Source of the DNA: Clostridiales bacterium
GTDB lineage: Bacteria; Bacillota; Clostridia; Oscillospirales; Oscillospiraceae
DNA length: 22,475 nucleotides
NCBI GenBank assembly: GCA_019421525.1
Contig: JAHZFC010000010.1
Coordinates: 1 to 22,475, forward strand
Reading direction: 5' to 3'
A program made the translations under genes and the position numbers. Below are positions 13,412 through 21,029 of the stretch, in pieces; positions within the stretch are counted from its first letter, which is position 1; each line of letters begins with the position of its first letter. The notes under the pieces were generated by a model. The model was given only the letters and a program-made list of their open reading frames with translations. It did no database searches and was not told the origin of the DNA.

Positions 13412-14293
13412 ATGATCAACGAGACCGCCGTCCGGTGCTTTCTCACCCTGTGTGACACCCTGAGCTTCACCGAGACGGCCAAGCGCATGTATATGACCCA
13501 GCAGAGCGTTTCCAAATACATCGCCAAGCTGGAGGAGGACCTGGGCTACCGCCTGTTCATCCGCACCCACCACTATGTGGCCCTCACCCGGGCCGGCGAG
13601 ATCTTCAAGCGCACCTTCGCCCTGTCTGCCTCCGCCTTTTCCGCCGCCATGGAGGAGGCCCGGAGGTACTACGACGAGCTGCCCAACTCCCTGCACATCG
13701 GCTATCTGGAGGGGCTGGAGATCTCCAAGCGCATCGGGGACGCCCTGCGCCGGCTCAAGGTGGACCGGCCGGGGCTCCAGTTCACCGGGGAGAAGCGCAG
13801 TCAGGCGGAGCTCAACGACATGCTGCGCACCGGGCAGGTGGACCTGATCATCACCTACAAGGAGTTCGCCCCCCAGATCCCCGGCATCCGCCGGGCCAAG
13901 GTGCTGGACACGCCGCTGGTGCTGCTGGTGTCGCCGGACGACCCCCTGGCCACCGACAGCGCCACCTATCTGGACTTCGCCCGCTCCCCCTTCATCAAGG
14001 CCGCCGCCCCCTCCGAGCCCCTGAGCCACAGCAAGCAGCGGGCCGCCAAGCAGAGCCAGGGCCTGGGCTTCTCCCCGTCGGACATCCTGATCCAGCCCAA
14101 CCTGGAGTCGGCCTACATGGCCGCCGAGCTGGGCCAGGGGGTGTTCGTGTCCACCATGCTCAGCCGGGTGTCCCGGCAGTCCAACCTGAAGATCTACCCC
14201 ATCGGCCAGACGGAGGAGCTTTTGTGCCTGTGGCACGAGGACCAGGAGAACCCCGCCGTGTGGGATTTTGTGGCCCACCTCACCGAGCAATGA
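13412..14293 (+). CDS. LysR-type transcriptional regulator (third)
   Basis: This 293-residue LysR regulator has the winged helix at residues 4-62 (AVRCFLTLCDTLSFTETAKR, then MTQQSVSKYIAKLEEDLGYR) and an effector domain (LHIGYLEGLEISKR near 91, VDLIITYKEFA near 145, AAELGQGVFVSTM near 236). It ends with the YP ... LWHEDQENPAVWDF pattern seen in the other two LysR proteins. ATG at 13412 has AAGGAGG 8 bases upstream; an open extension to 13259 crosses the promoter and is rejected. It is divergent from the YczE-kinase gene and upstream of an OFA-family transporter on the same strand. It has its own terminator, so the transporter is a neighbour with separate transcription, and either gene may be its target. 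Confidence 0.92.
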   Translation: MINETAVRCFLTLCDTLSFTETAKRMYMTQQSVSKYIAKLEEDLGYRLFIRTHHYVALTRAGEIFKRTFALSASAFSAAMEEARRYYDELPNSLHIGYLEGLEISKRIGDALRRLKVDRPGLQFTGEKRSQAELNDMLRTGQVDLIITYKEFAPQIPGIRRAKVLDTPLVLLVSPDDPLATDSATYLDFARSPFIKAAAPSEPLSHSKQRAAKQSQGLGFSPSDILIQPNLESAYMAAELGQGVFVSTMLSRVSRQSNLKIYPIGQTEELLCLWHEDQENPAVWDFVAHLTEQ

Positions 14294-14334
14294 CAGGTAG
14301 GCTCCGCCTATCCTCGCGTTTTTTGACGAGCTGT

Positions 14335-14363
14335 GAAAATGGTCGGCACCGCCGTCCATTTTC
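14335..14363 (+). terminator. Terminator of the third lysR gene
   Basis: Stem GAAAATGG / CCATTTTC with an inner CGGC / GCCG stem and one T-T mismatch, 3-nt loop, followed by TTTTGTGGG. It starts about 40 bp after the lysR stop. Confidence 0.65.
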
Positions 14364-14398
14364 TTTTGTGGGTTCCTCCTATTTTTCCTTCTACCCGC

Positions 14399-14427
14399 TA
14401 TACAAAGTTAGCCGGCTATGTTATACT
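14399..14427 (+). promoter_or_regulatory. Promoter of the MFS transporter gene
   Basis: TATACA (14399-14404, 4/6), 17-bp spacer, TATACT (14422-14427). The leader is about 85 nt. Confidence 0.5.
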
Positions 14428-14437
14428 ACGTTAGTAT
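14423..14437. promoter_or_regulatory. Palindromic operator candidate over the MFS -10 and start site
   Basis: ATACTA CGT TAGTAT is a perfect 6-bp inverted repeat that overlaps the -10 and the expected transcription start. A regulator bound here would block initiation. Confidence 0.45.
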
Positions 14438-14517
14438 CATACCAAGGTTTTGCCTCCGCCGTTTGGGGGCAAGTTTTTTTGCGTCACCGTGTCATCTTGA
14501 GAGAAAGGAAGATCTAC

Positions 14518-15744
14518 ATGTCAAAAAGCGGTAAGTCCAAGATGCTGGCCGCCGTGATCGGCTGTCTGGTGGTCCAGCTGTGCGTGGGCATCCTGTATGT
14601 CTGGAGCGTGTTCAAGCAGCCCGCCATCGACTTCTTCGGCTGGGAGGCCGGCTCGGTCAACCTGGTGGCCTCCTTCATGCTGTTCTGCTTCTGCTTCGGC
14701 AACCTGATCGGCGGCATCATCCAGGACCGCATCGGCCCCAAGCCGGTGTGCATCATGGGCATCTGCCTGTTCGGCGGCGGCATCCTCATCTCCTCCTTCC
14801 TGCCCGCCTCCGCCCCCATCGTGCTGTTCTACCTGACCTACTGCCTCATCGCCGGCATGGGCTCCGGCTTCGCCTACGGCTCCGTGCTGTCCTGCATGCA
14901 GAAGTGGTTCCCCCACAAGCGGGGCTTCGCCTCCGGCCTGGGGGCCTCCGCCTTCGGACTGTCCACCGTGGTGTTCTCCCCGGTGATCAGCGCCCTGCTG
15001 GGGACCATGTCCCTGTCCCGCACCCTGCTGGTGCTGTCCATCCTGTTCCTGGTGGTGGGCATCATCGCCTGCCTGTTCATCTCCCTGCCTGACCAGAGCT
15101 ACCTGGCCGGCCTGCACCTGCCCGCCGCCAGCTCCCCCGCCGGGGCGGACAACTCCAAGACCCTTGCCCAGGCCGCCCGCACCCTGCCCTTCTGGCTGCT
15201 GTTTTTGGGCTGCTTCCTCTTCAACGGCACCTGGAACATGCTCACCCCCCTCATCAACGGCCTGGGCATCGAGCGGGGATTGTCCTCCAGCATGGCGGTG
15301 CTGTGCGTGTCTCTCACCGGCCTGACCAACGCCGCCGGGCGGCTGATCATGGCCTCCCTGTCCGACAAGCTGGGCCGCATCAACACCCTGCATGTGCTGT
15401 GCGTCATGACCATCGCGTGCGCCCTGCTGCTGATCTTCGTGCCCGGGTACGCCTACTTCATCGTGGTGCTGGTCACCGCCTTCGCCTACGGCGGCCCCGC
15501 CGCAGTCAACCCCGCCACCTCCACCGACTTCTTCGGCCCCAAGTACTCCGGCACCAACTACGGTGTGATCATGCTGGCCCTGGGCCTGTCCTCGGTGGTG
15601 TTCAACGCCATCTCCAACGCCCTGTACAGCGCCACCGGCGCCTACACCCTGACCTTCATCATGGGCGCGGTCACCGCCGCGGTGTCCATCGTGATCTATG
15701 TGGTGATCGACAAGCTGAACAAGAAGCAGAAGGCTGCGGCGTAA
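14518..15744 (+). CDS. OFA-family MFS transporter (oxalate/formate antiporter type)
   Basis: This is a 408-residue inner membrane protein with about 12 transmembrane helices. It fits the OFA branch of the major facilitator superfamily: LYVWSVFKQPAIDFFGW (26-42) after helix 1, motif A-like GGIIQDRIGPKP at 65-76 between helices 2 and 3, GSGFAYGSVLSCMQKWFPHK (helix 4-5 region), a central loop near 195-220, the repeat of motif A SLSDKLGR in the second half, and the C-terminal NYGVIMLALGLSS. OFA members carry small carboxylates such as oxalate, formate, lactate or pyruvate; the substrate here is not predicted. ATG at 14518 follows AAAGGAA by about 7 bases. The gene follows a lysR but has a separate promoter with a palindrome over its start site. 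Confidence 0.9.
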   Translation: MSKSGKSKMLAAVIGCLVVQLCVGILYVWSVFKQPAIDFFGWEAGSVNLVASFMLFCFCFGNLIGGIIQDRIGPKPVCIMGICLFGGGILISSFLPASAPIVLFYLTYCLIAGMGSGFAYGSVLSCMQKWFPHKRGFASGLGASAFGLSTVVFSPVISALLGTMSLSRTLLVLSILFLVVGIIACLFISLPDQSYLAGLHLPAASSPAGADNSKTLAQAARTLPFWLLFLGCFLFNGTWNMLTPLINGLGIERGLSSSMAVLCVSLTGLTNAAGRLIMASLSDKLGRINTLHVLCVMTIACALLLIFVPGYAYFIVVLVTAFAYGGPAAVNPATSTDFFGPKYSGTNYGVIMLALGLSSVVFNAISNALYSATGAYTLTFIMGAVTAAVSIVIYVVIDKLNKKQKAAA

Positions 15745-15769
15745 GGCCCGTCTTTCTGTCTGTATGCAC

Positions 15770-15802
15770 AGCACGCCTCCGGCCCCGGGCCGGGGGCGTG
15801 CT
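15770..15802 (+). terminator. Terminator of the MFS gene
   Basis: A 15-bp stem (15770-15784 with 15788-15802, one G-T wobble) and 3-nt loop, followed by CTATTATC. It lies 25 bp after the stop; the T-tract is poor. Confidence 0.65.
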
Positions 15803-15819
15803 CTATTATCCGCTCCTCC

Positions 15820-15848
15820 TTGCCAGTTCCCCGCCGGTGTGGTATGAT
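15820..15848 (+). promoter_or_regulatory. Promoter of the P1-family peptidase gene
   Basis: TTGCCA (15820-15825), 17-bp spacer, TATGAT (15843-15848). The start codon is only 32 bp downstream of the -10, so the leader is short. Confidence 0.7.
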
Positions 15849-15879
15849 CTTTTCATCCAAACTCCTGAAAGGCGGGATC

Positions 15880-16923
15880 ATGATGTCTCAGCTCCGCGCC
15901 CGGGACCTGGGCCTGACTGTTGGCCAGCTGCCCACCGGCCCGCGCAACAAGATCACCGACGTGCCCGGGGTGGCCGTGGGCCACGTCACCATCGACACCG
16001 AGCAGTACAAGACCGGCCTCACCGCCGTCCTCCCCTGTCCCGGCAGCCCCTTTTACCACAAGCTGCCCGCCGCCGCCTTCGTGCTCAACGGCTTCGGCAA
16101 GAGCCTGGGCCTGGTCCAGGTGGACGAGCTGGGCCGGCTGGAGTCCCCCATCTTCCTGACCAACACCCTGAACGTGGGCAAGGTCTACGACGGGGCGGTG
16201 TCCTGGCTGCTGGAGCAGTGCGAGAAGGAGGGCGCCCCCGCCCGCTCGGTGAGCCCCGTGGTGTGCGAGTGCAACGACGGCACCCTGTCCCGCATCGCCG
16301 GACGGCCGGTGGAGGCCGGCCATGTCCCCCTGGCCATTGACGCGGCCTGCGCCGACTTCGACGAGGGGGACGTGGGGGCGGGCAAGGGGATGATCTGCCA
16401 CGACCTGAAGGGGGGCATCGGCTCCGCCTCCCGGCTGCTGGAGGTGGGGGGGCGCGCCTTCACCCTGGGGGTGCTGGCCCTGACCAACCACGGCTGCCTG
16501 TCCGACCTGACCGTCTGCGGCCGGCACATCGGCCCCGGCCTGGCCCGCACGCTCCAGGCGGAGCACACCCCCGACGTGGGCTCCTGCATCCTGATCCTGG
16601 CCACCGACCTGCCCCTGGACAGCCGCCAGCTGGGCCGGGTGCTCCGGCGGGGCGGGGTGGGGCTGGCCCGGATGGGCTCCTACACCGGCCACGGCTCCGG
16701 GGAGGTGTTCGTGGGCTTCTCCACCGCCGACCCCTACGACCCCCGGGACAAGTCCCCCCTCCGTTCGGCCGCCCGGTTCCGGGAGGAGGACATGGACCTG
16801 CCCTTCCGGGCCATGGCCGAGTGTACCGAGGAGGCGGTGCTCAACTCCATGGTGTGCGCCGGGACGGTCATCGGCTATGACGGCAGGGTGGTCCCCTCCC
16901 TCACCAGCCTGTGGGCACCCTGA
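15880..16923 (+). CDS. P1 (DmpA/BapA) family aminopeptidase, self-processing
   Basis: This is a 347-residue Ntn-type hydrolase of peptidase family P1 (L-aminopeptidase D-esterase / beta-peptidyl aminopeptidase). Family features are NKITDVPGVAVGHVT at 23-37, NGFGKSLGL near 70-78, GAGKGMICHDLKGGIGSASR at 166-185 and the autocleavage site G234-S235 within DVGSCILILATDLPL. In this family cleavage frees the serine amino group as the nucleophile and gives alpha and beta chains. No signal peptide is seen, so it should act in the cytoplasm, probably on short peptides with N-terminal small, D- or beta-residues. ATG at 15880 follows AAAGGCGGG by about 4 bases; the next codon is also ATG. The gene stands alone with its own promoter. 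Confidence 0.92.
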   Translation: MMSQLRARDLGLTVGQLPTGPRNKITDVPGVAVGHVTIDTEQYKTGLTAVLPCPGSPFYHKLPAAAFVLNGFGKSLGLVQVDELGRLESPIFLTNTLNVGKVYDGAVSWLLEQCEKEGAPARSVSPVVCECNDGTLSRIAGRPVEAGHVPLAIDAACADFDEGDVGAGKGMICHDLKGGIGSASRLLEVGGRAFTLGVLALTNHGCLSDLTVCGRHIGPGLARTLQAEHTPDVGSCILILATDLPLDSRQLGRVLRRGGVGLARMGSYTGHGSGEVFVGFSTADPYDPRDKSPLRSAARFREEDMDLPFRAMAECTEEAVLNSMVCAGTVIGYDGRVVPSLTSLWAP

Positions 16924-17101
16924 CTTTTTTCGGCCCATCGACAAGATGCCGCCGCTCCCCCGCCGCGGCTCTTCCGGCGGAGGCTCTTTCCGCCCCGCCG
17001 TCTTTTCCTGGTGTACTATCGTCTTTTTTGACAATACAGATGAAAAGTTTTTGTCGATCATAGCAGTTCCGCCGATTTTCCATCTGTCCCCGCTCTTTCG
17101 T
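16924..17101. other. Intergenic region between the peptidase and pyc genes
   Basis: No gene is seen here. After the stop comes a short T-run (CTTTTTTTCGG) and GC-rich imperfect hairpins near 16955-17000 (for example GGCGGA / TCCGCC) that may terminate the peptidase transcript. The rest is AT-richer sequence leading into the pyc promoter. Confidence 0.4.
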
Positions 17102-17130
17102 TTGCAAAAGCGTTTTTTCTCCGGTATAAT
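17102..17130 (+). promoter_or_regulatory. pyc promoter
   Basis: TTGCAA (17102-17107), 17-bp spacer, TATAAT (17125-17130). A second extended -10, TGATATAAT (17153-17161), lies closer to the start but has no -35. Confidence 0.75.
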
Positions 17131-17174
17131 GGAGGTATGAACGACCCAAAACTGATATAATTGGAGGGAGCACC

Positions 17175-20100
17175 GTGCCTGAGCAGTTTTCCAAAGTTCT
17201 GGCCGCCAACCGCGGCGAGATCGCCATCCGCATCTTCCGGGCCTGCTATGACCTGGGACTGCACACCGTGGCCATGTACTCGAACGAGGACATCAACGGT
17301 CTGTTCCGCATCAAGGCCGACGAGGCCTACCTGATCGGCGAGAACCAGTCCCCCCTGGGGGCCTATCTGGACATCCCGGGCATCATCGACCTTGCCAAGC
17401 GCCGGGGTGTGGACGCCATCCACCCGGGCTACGGCTTTTTGAGCGAGAACGCCGACTTCGCCCGGGCCTGTGAGCAGAACGGCATCAAGTTCATCGGTCC
17501 CCCCTCCCACATCCTGGCCCAGATGGGGGACAAGCTGGCCGCCAAGGCCACGGCCATCGCCTGCGGCGTGCCCATCATCCCCGGCTCCACTGAACCGCTC
17601 AAGGACGCGGACGAGGCAGTGGAGAAGGCGGTGAGCTACGGCTTCCCCATCATCCTCAAGGCGGCCGCCGGCGGCGGCGGCCGGGGCATGCGCCGCTGCG
17701 ACAATGAGGAGGACGTCCGCCGGGAGTTCCAGCTGGTGAAGAACGAGGCCAAGAAGGCCTTCGGCAATGAGGACATCTTCATCGAGAAGTTCCTGGTGGA
17801 GCCCAAGCACATCGAGGTGCAGATCCTGGCCGACGAGCACGGCAACGTCATGCACCTGGGGGAGCGGGACTGCTCCCTCCAGCGCCGCTATCAGAAGGTG
17901 GTGGAGTTCGCCCCCGCCTGGTCCGTGCCCAAGGATACCATCGAGGCCCTGCGGGCGGACGCGGTGAAGATCGCCAAATATGTGGGCTATATCAACGCGG
18001 GCACCGTGGAGTTCCTGGTGGACAAGAACTCCGGCCAGCACTACTTCATCGAGATGAACCCCCGCATCCAGGTGGAGCACACCGTCACCGAGATGGTCAC
18101 CGGGGTGGACCTGGTCCGGGCCCAGATCCTCATCGCCGAGGGGCACCCCCTGTCCCACCCGGCCATCGGCCTAAACAGCCAGGACGACCTGCACATGAAC
18201 GGCTACGCCATCCAGTGCCGGGTGACCACCGAGGACCCGGCCAACAACTTCGCCCCCGACACCGGCAAGATCACCGCCTACCGCTCCGGCGGCGGCTACG
18301 GTGTCCGTCTGGACGGCGGCAACGCCGCGGCGGGCAGCGTCATCTCCCCCTACTACGACTCCCTGCTGGTGAAGGTCACCTCCTGGGACAACACCTTCGA
18401 AGGGGCCTGCCGCCGGGCCGCCCGCGCCCTGAGCGAGGAGCACGTCCGGGGCGTCAAGACCAACATCCCCTTCGTCACCAATATCCTGGCCCACCCCGCC
18501 TTCCACGCCGGGCAGTGCCACACCAAGTTCATCGACGACACCCCTGAGCTGTTCGAGATCGAAAACAGTAAGGACCGGGCCACCAAGGTCTTGAAGTACA
18601 TCGCCCAGATCCAGGTGGACAACCCGGACACCGAACGCCACCAGTACGACACGCCCCGCTTCCCCACCCCCAAAGGGGACAAGCCCCTGTGCGGCTTAAA
18701 GCAGCTGCTGGACACCAAGGGCCCCGAGGCGGTGAAGCAGTGGGTGCTGGACCAGAAGAAGCTGCTCATCACCGACACCACCATGCGGGACGCCCACCAG
18801 TCCCTGCTGTCCACCCGGATGCGCACCCGGGACCTGGTCAAGGGCGCCGACGGCGTGGCCGAGATCCTGAACGACTGCTTCTCCCTGGAGATGTGGGGGG
18901 GCGCCACCTTCGACACCGCCTACCGCTTCCTCCACGAGTCCCCCTGGGAGCGGCTGGATATGCTCCGGGAGAAGATCCCCAACATCCCCTTCCAGATGCT
19001 GCTGCGGGGCTCCAACATGGTGGGCTACTCCAACTTCCCCGATAACCTGGTGCGGGAGTTCGTCAAGGAATCCGCCCGCTCCGGCATCGACGTGTTCCGG
19101 GTGTTCGACTCGCTGAACTGGCTGCCCGGCATGGAGATCGCCATGGATGAGGTGCTCAACCAGAACAAGCTGCTGGAGGCCACCATCTGCTACACCGGCG
19201 ACATCCTGGATCCCACACGGGACAAGTACACCCTGAAGTACTATGTGGACATGGCCAAGGAACTGGAAAAGCGGGGCGCCCATACCCTGTGCATCAAGGA
19301 TATGTCCGGCCTGCTGAAGCCCTACGCGGCCAAGAAGCTGGTGTCCACCCTGAAGCAGGAGGTGGGCCTGCCCATCCACCTGCACACCCACGACACCACC
19401 GGCAACCAGGTGGCCGCCTACCTGCTGGCCTCTGAGGCAGGGGTGGACATCGTGGACTGCGCCACCGCCTCCCTGTCCTCCCTGACCAGCCAGCCCTCCC
19501 TGTCCGCGGTGGTGGCCGCCCTCCAGGGCCAGGAGCGGGACACCGGATTGGACCTGCAGGAGATCCAGCGGCTGGACAACTACTGGGCGGATGTCCGCCT
19601 GCGCTACGAAAGCTTCGACGAGGGCCTGCGCAGCCCCACCACCGACATCTACCGCTACGAGATCCCCGGCGGCCAGTACACCAACCTGTATCCCCAGGTG
19701 GTGTCTCTGGGCCTGGGCTCCCGGTTCGAAGAGGTCAAGGAGATGTACCGCACCGTCAACGAGATGCTGGGCGACATCGTGAAGGTCACCCCCTCCTCCA
19801 AGATGGTGGGCGACCTGGCCATCTTCATGGTGCAGAACGACCTGACCCCGGACAACATCGTGGAGCGGGGCCGTAGCCTGTCCTTCCCGGACAGCGTGGT
19901 CAGCTACTTCAAGGGCATGATGGGCCAGCCCGCCTGGGGCTTCCAGCCGGAGGGCCTCCAGGAGGTGGTGCTCAAGGGCGAGGCGCCCATCACCTGCCGC
20001 CCCGGCGAGCTGCTGGCCCCCGTGGACTTCGACCAGGTCCGCGCCGAGATGGAGCGGTTCATGGACAACGAGCCTATCAATATGCGGGCCATGCTGGCCT

Positions 20101-20618
20101 ACTGCCTGTTCCCCAAGGTGTATGAGGACTACCGCAAGCACCGCAAGGAGTACGGCTACATCACCCGGATGGGCAGCCACGTGTTCTTCAACGGCATGGC
20201 CCTGGGCGAGACCAACAAGATCAACATCGAGGACGGCAAGACCCTGGTGATCCGCTACCTGGGCCTGGGCGACCAGAACGAGGACGGCACCCGTACCGTC
20301 AACTTCGAGCTCAACGGCATGCGCCGTGAGGTGGCGGTCCCCGATAAGCGGGCGGAGGTCAAGGGCAAAGTCGTGGTGCTGGCCGACCCCGAGGACAAGA
20401 GCCAGGTGGGCTCCTCCATCCCCGGCATGGTGTCCAAGGTGAACGTGAAGCCCGGCGACGCCGTGGAGGAAAACCAGGTGCTGGCCGTCATCGAGGCCAT
20501 GAAGATGGAGACCTCCGTGGTGGCCCGGATGGCGGGCATCGTGGACGAGGTGTTCATCAAGGAGGGCACCTCCGTCAAGGCCGGTGAGCTGCTCATGACC
20601 ATCAAGGTGAAGGACTGA
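17175..20618 (+). CDS. pyc: Pyruvate carboxylase
   Basis: This 1147-residue single-chain biotin enzyme carboxylates pyruvate to oxaloacetate using ATP and bicarbonate, feeding anaplerosis and gluconeogenesis. The biotin carboxylase domain is at 1-450 (VLAANRGEIAIRIFRA at 8-23, GYGFLSEN near 85-92, ATP-grasp loop AAAGGGGRGMRR at 163-174, EMNPRIQVEHTVTE near 294-307). The carboxyltransferase domain runs from about 525 (TDTTMRDAHQSLLSTRMRTR, then GGATFD, IKDMSGLLKP and HLHTHDTTGN). The biotinyl domain ends the protein with EAMKMETS; the biotinylated lysine is K1110. The start is GTG at 17175 with GGAGGGA about 6 bases upstream. Length equals the family norm. The last 12 codons plus stop are repeated at 20763-20799 beyond an inserted structured segment. 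Confidence 0.97.
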   Translation: MPEQFSKVLAANRGEIAIRIFRACYDLGLHTVAMYSNEDINGLFRIKADEAYLIGENQSPLGAYLDIPGIIDLAKRRGVDAIHPGYGFLSENADFARACEQNGIKFIGPPSHILAQMGDKLAAKATAIACGVPIIPGSTEPLKDADEAVEKAVSYGFPIILKAAAGGGGRGMRRCDNEEDVRREFQLVKNEAKKAFGNEDIFIEKFLVEPKHIEVQILADEHGNVMHLGERDCSLQRRYQKVVEFAPAWSVPKDTIEALRADAVKIAKYVGYINAGTVEFLVDKNSGQHYFIEMNPRIQVEHTVTEMVTGVDLVRAQILIAEGHPLSHPAIGLNSQDDLHMNGYAIQCRVTTEDPANNFAPDTGKITAYRSGGGYGVRLDGGNAAAGSVISPYYDSLLVKVTSWDNTFEGACRRAARALSEEHVRGVKTNIPFVTNILAHPAFHAGQCHTKFIDDTPELFEIENSKDRATKVLKYIAQIQVDNPDTERHQYDTPRFPTPKGDKPLCGLKQLLDTKGPEAVKQWVLDQKKLLITDTTMRDAHQSLLSTRMRTRDLVKGADGVAEILNDCFSLEMWGGATFDTAYRFLHESPWERLDMLREKIPNIPFQMLLRGSNMVGYSNFPDNLVREFVKESARSGIDVFRVFDSLNWLPGMEIAMDEVLNQNKLLEATICYTGDILDPTRDKYTLKYYVDMAKELEKRGAHTLCIKDMSGLLKPYAAKKLVSTLKQEVGLPIHLHTHDTTGNQVAAYLLASEAGVDIVDCATASLSSLTSQPSLSAVVAALQGQERDTGLDLQEIQRLDNYWADVRLRYESFDEGLRSPTTDIYRYEIPGGQYTNLYPQVVSLGLGSRFEEVKEMYRTVNEMLGDIVKVTPSSKMVGDLAIFMVQNDLTPDNIVERGRSLSFPDSVVSYFKGMMGQPAWGFQPEGLQEVVLKGEAPITCRPGELLAPVDFDQVRAEMERFMDNEPINMRAMLAYCLFPKVYEDYRKHRKEYGYITRMGSHVFFNGMALGETNKINIEDGKTLVIRYLGLGDQNEDGTRTVNFELNGMRREVAVPDKRAEVKGKVVVLADPEDKSQVGSSIPGMVSKVNVKPGDAVEENQVLAVIEAMKMETSVVARMAGIVDEVFIKEGTSVKAGELLMTIKVKD
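20582..20618 (+). repeat. Direct repeat of the pyc 3' end, left copy (in the gene)
   Basis: These 37 bases encode the last residues GELLMTIKVKD and the stop. They match 20763-20799 at all but two clear positions (GGT/GGC, and GAC/GAA, which changes the last residue D to E). Confidence 0.85.
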
Positions 20619-20762
20619 GTGCCCCCGCGAGCCGGCCTTGACATATGGGGGTCCCTGCAAGAGCCCAGCGAAGCGGGTCTTGCGGGGAGAGGAGGCGCAA
20701 GGGAGCGGGCGCAGTTTTCGCCGCCAGGCGGAAACGGAGCAAAGCGGACTTTGCGCCGACGA
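20619..20762 (+). mobile_element. Structured 144-bp insertion between the two copies of the pyc tail
   Basis: This non-coding segment contains stem CCCTGCAAGA / TCTTGCGGGG (20653-20662/20678-20687, one wobble) and a nested stem: outer GGCGCAA / TTGCGCC (20694-20700/20751-20757), inner GTTTTCGCC / GGCGGAAAC (20714-20722/20727-20735, one wobble). No clear terminal inverted repeats are present and the sequence differs from the elements at 892 and 11468. It is bracketed by 37-bp copies of the pyc 3' end. Confidence 0.6.
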
Positions 20763-20799
20763 CGGCGAGCTGCTCATGACCATCAAGGTGAAGGAATGA
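20763..20799 (+). repeat. Direct repeat of the pyc 3' end, right copy (orphan tail)
   Basis: This is an orphan copy of the pyc tail including a stop codon, in the sense orientation, followed by CTCCTTCCC and then the pyc terminator. It is most simply the original gene end, displaced by the insertion. Confidence 0.8.
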
Positions 20800-20835
20800 C
20801 TCCTTCCCGGCGGGATACAGACAACGAACACTGAT

Positions 20836-20876
20836 AAAAGGCTCCCCGGAAGCAGATCGCTTCCGGGGAGCCTTTT
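20836..20876. terminator. pyc terminator
   Basis: An 18-bp perfect stem (20836-20853 with 20859-20876) with AAAA at its foot and TTTT at the end, 5-nt loop. It is 218 bp after the pyc stop but only 37 bp after the stop in the right-hand tail copy. Confidence 0.85.
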
Positions 20877-20882
20877 GATCGC

Positions 20883-20966
20883 GCAGCCCCGCCTGGGGCC
20901 AGGTGCGTTTTCACGCCGGCTCGGCGCGAGGGGCTGCGGCTCTCCCGCAAAGCGGGCAGAGCCCCT
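20883..20966. repeat. Cluster of nested hairpins after the pyc terminator
   Basis: GCAGCCCC / GGGGCTGC (20883-20890/20930-20937) encloses two small stems (CCTGG/CCAGG and CGCCG/CGGCG). Next comes GGCTCT..AGAGCC enclosing CCCGC/GCGGG (about 20938-20963). No coding frame is seen. It may be another small structured repeat or double-strand protection of a 3' end. Confidence 0.4.
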
Positions 20967-20979
20967 TCCCAAAAAACAA

Positions 20980-21006
20980 GGAGGGCCCTGCAGCGCAGGG
21001 CCCTCC
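20980..21006 (-). terminator. Terminator of the P-loop NTPase gene
   Basis: A 12-bp perfect stem (20980-20991 with 20995-21006), 3-nt loop. On the minus strand it is followed by TTGTTTTTTGGG. Confidence 0.85.
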
Positions 21007-21029
21007 TGTGTCTCGTATCATGTATCAGG

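Noticed and set aside
17137..17160. Seven-codon upstream frame (MNDPKLI) before pyc
   Set aside because: Its ATG is at about the transcription start and only one base after GGAGG; there is no run of regulatory codons and no attenuator-like hairpin between it and pyc.
18696..20972. Minus-strand open frame of 758 codons opposite pyc
   Set aside because: It covers the strongly conserved pyc coding region and even the terminator. The translation is H/L/V/Q rich, with no domain.
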